Below are positions 63,338-64,000 of a stretch of DNA of 64,000 nucleotides, piece after piece. The stretch comes from Pseudomonadales bacterium (GTDB lineage Bacteria > Pseudomonadota > Gammaproteobacteria > Pseudomonadales > UBA5862). A program made the translations under genes and the position numbers. Where the stretch lies: positions 186,001 to 250,000 of the forward strand of contig JACKOQ010000002.1 in NCBI GenBank assembly GCA_024234215.1, written 5' to 3'. The notes beneath the pieces are model-generated. The model had not been told where the DNA came from and made no database searches. It worked only from the letters and a program-made list of their open reading frames with translations. Within the stretch, counting starts at the first letter, position 1. Every line of letters starts with the position of its first letter.

Positions 63338-64000
63338 TCAGTCGATGCCGAGTTCGGGCCAGAGCTGGTCGATCCGTGCCTTGACCGCGGCATCCATCCG
63401 GATCGGCCGTCCCCACTCCCGCTGCGTCTCGCCCGGCCATTTGTGGGTGGCATCGAGCCCCATCTTGCCGCCAAGACCGCTGACCGGCGAGGCGAAATCG
63501 AGGTAGTCGATCGGGGTCTGGTCGATCAGCAGGGTGTCGCGCACCGGATCCATCCGGGTCGTCACCGCCCAGATCACCTCCTTCCAGTCGCGGGCATCGA
63601 TGTCGTCGTCGGTGACGATCACAAACTTGGTGTAGATGAACTGCCGCAGAAACGACCAGACCCCGAGCATGATGCGGCGGGCATGGCCGGGATAGCCCTT
63701 CTTGATGGTGACCACCGCCAGCCGGTAGGAGCAGCCCTCCGGCGGCAGATAGAAGTCGATGATCTCCGGAAACTGCTTGCGCAGCAGTGGCACCACCACC
63801 TCATTGAGCGCGACGCCGAGAATGGCCGGCTCATCGGGCGGCTTGCCGGTGTAGGTGCTGTGATAGATCGGCCGTTCGCGCTGGGTGATGCGCTCGATGG
63901 TGAGGACCGGAAAACGCTCGACCTCGTTGTAGTAACCGGTGTGATCGCCAAAGGGGCCCTCATCGGCGAAATCGCCGGGATGGATCACCCCCTCCAGCAC
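63338..64000 (-). CDS. ubiD: 4-hydroxy-3-polyprenylbenzoate decarboxylase (3' part, cut by window edge)
   Basis: The last 220 or so residues of UbiD, the prenylated-FMN-dependent decarboxylase of ubiquinone synthesis; the N-terminal half lies beyond position 64000. Visible family blocks are DEGPFGDHTGYYNEVERFPV (with catalytic-site Glu/Asp residues), CSYRLAVVTIKKGYPGHARR, FVIVTDDDIDARDWKEVIWA and the C-terminal KMGLDATHKWPGETQREWGR. It supplies the quinone pool used by the respiratory chain. Confidence 0.95.
   Translation of the reverse strand: MLEGVIHPGDFADEGPFGDHTGYYNEVERFPVLTIERITQRERPIYHSTYTGKPPDEPAILGVALNEVVVPLLRKQFPEIIDFYLPPEGCSYRLAVVTIKKGYPGHARRIMLGVWSFLRQFIYTKFVIVTDDDIDARDWKEVIWAVTTRMDPVRDTLLIDQTPIDYLDFASPVSGLGGKMGLDATHKWPGETQREWGRPIRMDAAVKARIDQLWPELGID

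Overview
The window is a GC-rich, densely coding chromosomal segment of a gammaproteobacterium. Several gene neighbourhoods match those known from Pseudomonas and relatives: polA beside a DUF2782 gene, coxB-coxA-ctaG-coxIII/SURF1-ctaA-ctaB-sco1, aroE-hemF-tsaC-dprA-LysM-def, divergent edd/zwf-pgl, and argH/algZ-algR-hemC-hemD-hemX-hemY followed by ubiD. The genus cannot be named from the sequence. The metabolism implied is aerobic and respiratory: an aa3-type oxidase with a cytochrome c-fused subunit II, oxygen-dependent coproporphyrinogen oxidase, Entner-Doudoroff sugar catabolism, and ubiquinone synthesis.

Layout. 1-2117: end of an unidentified gene, a YajR-like MFS transporter and ssb. 2164-9405: on the minus strand, gmk-rpoZ-spoT-ridA (stringent response), tRNA-Pro(CGG), a polyprenyl diphosphate synthase and a membrane GGDEF/EAL protein. 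9610-13676: polA, divergent from a DUF2782 gene and a TauE/SafE permease, with an AT-rich palindromic island between the last two. 13685-22353: cytochrome c oxidase structural and assembly operon on the minus strand, with a perfect FNR/Anr-type box far upstream. 22673-30427: DUF2387-prlC-aroE-hemF-tsaC-dprA-LysM on the minus strand and def on the plus strand. 30463-35350: edd divergent from zwf-pgl, then a GST-like gene. 35362-39167: prpF-acnD, a piece of the methylcitrate cycle without prpB or prpC. 39714-51426: the most accessory-looking part, with an RND tripartite pump, two MFS genes, a membrane protein with a tandem-repeat-like C-terminus, an O-antigen-type acyltransferase, and a short chimeric ORF that looks like the scar of deleted restriction genes. 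51478-64000: dps, cyaA, argH, algZR, hemCDXY, a degenerate ferredoxin reductase-like gene and the 3' part of ubiD.

How the genes work together. The cox operon holds the three core subunits plus heme A synthesis (ctaA, ctaB), copper insertion (ctaG, sco1) and SURF1. hemF and hemCD make heme, whose end use includes that oxidase. spoT, cyaA, the GGDEF/EAL protein and algZR are four separate signalling outputs (ppGpp, cAMP, c-di-GMP and a LytS/LytTR two-component system).

Most of the window is well-known housekeeping sequence. I found no CRISPR array, intact mobile element, rRNA operon or complete novel defence system. The items most worth a second look are the chimeric restriction-gene remnant (49784-50092), the FNR box and long leader of the cox operon, the Sco-like protein that keeps its CxxxC but lacks the copper-binding His, the AT-rich palindromic island at 12795-12861, and the extended stem around tRNA-Pro.
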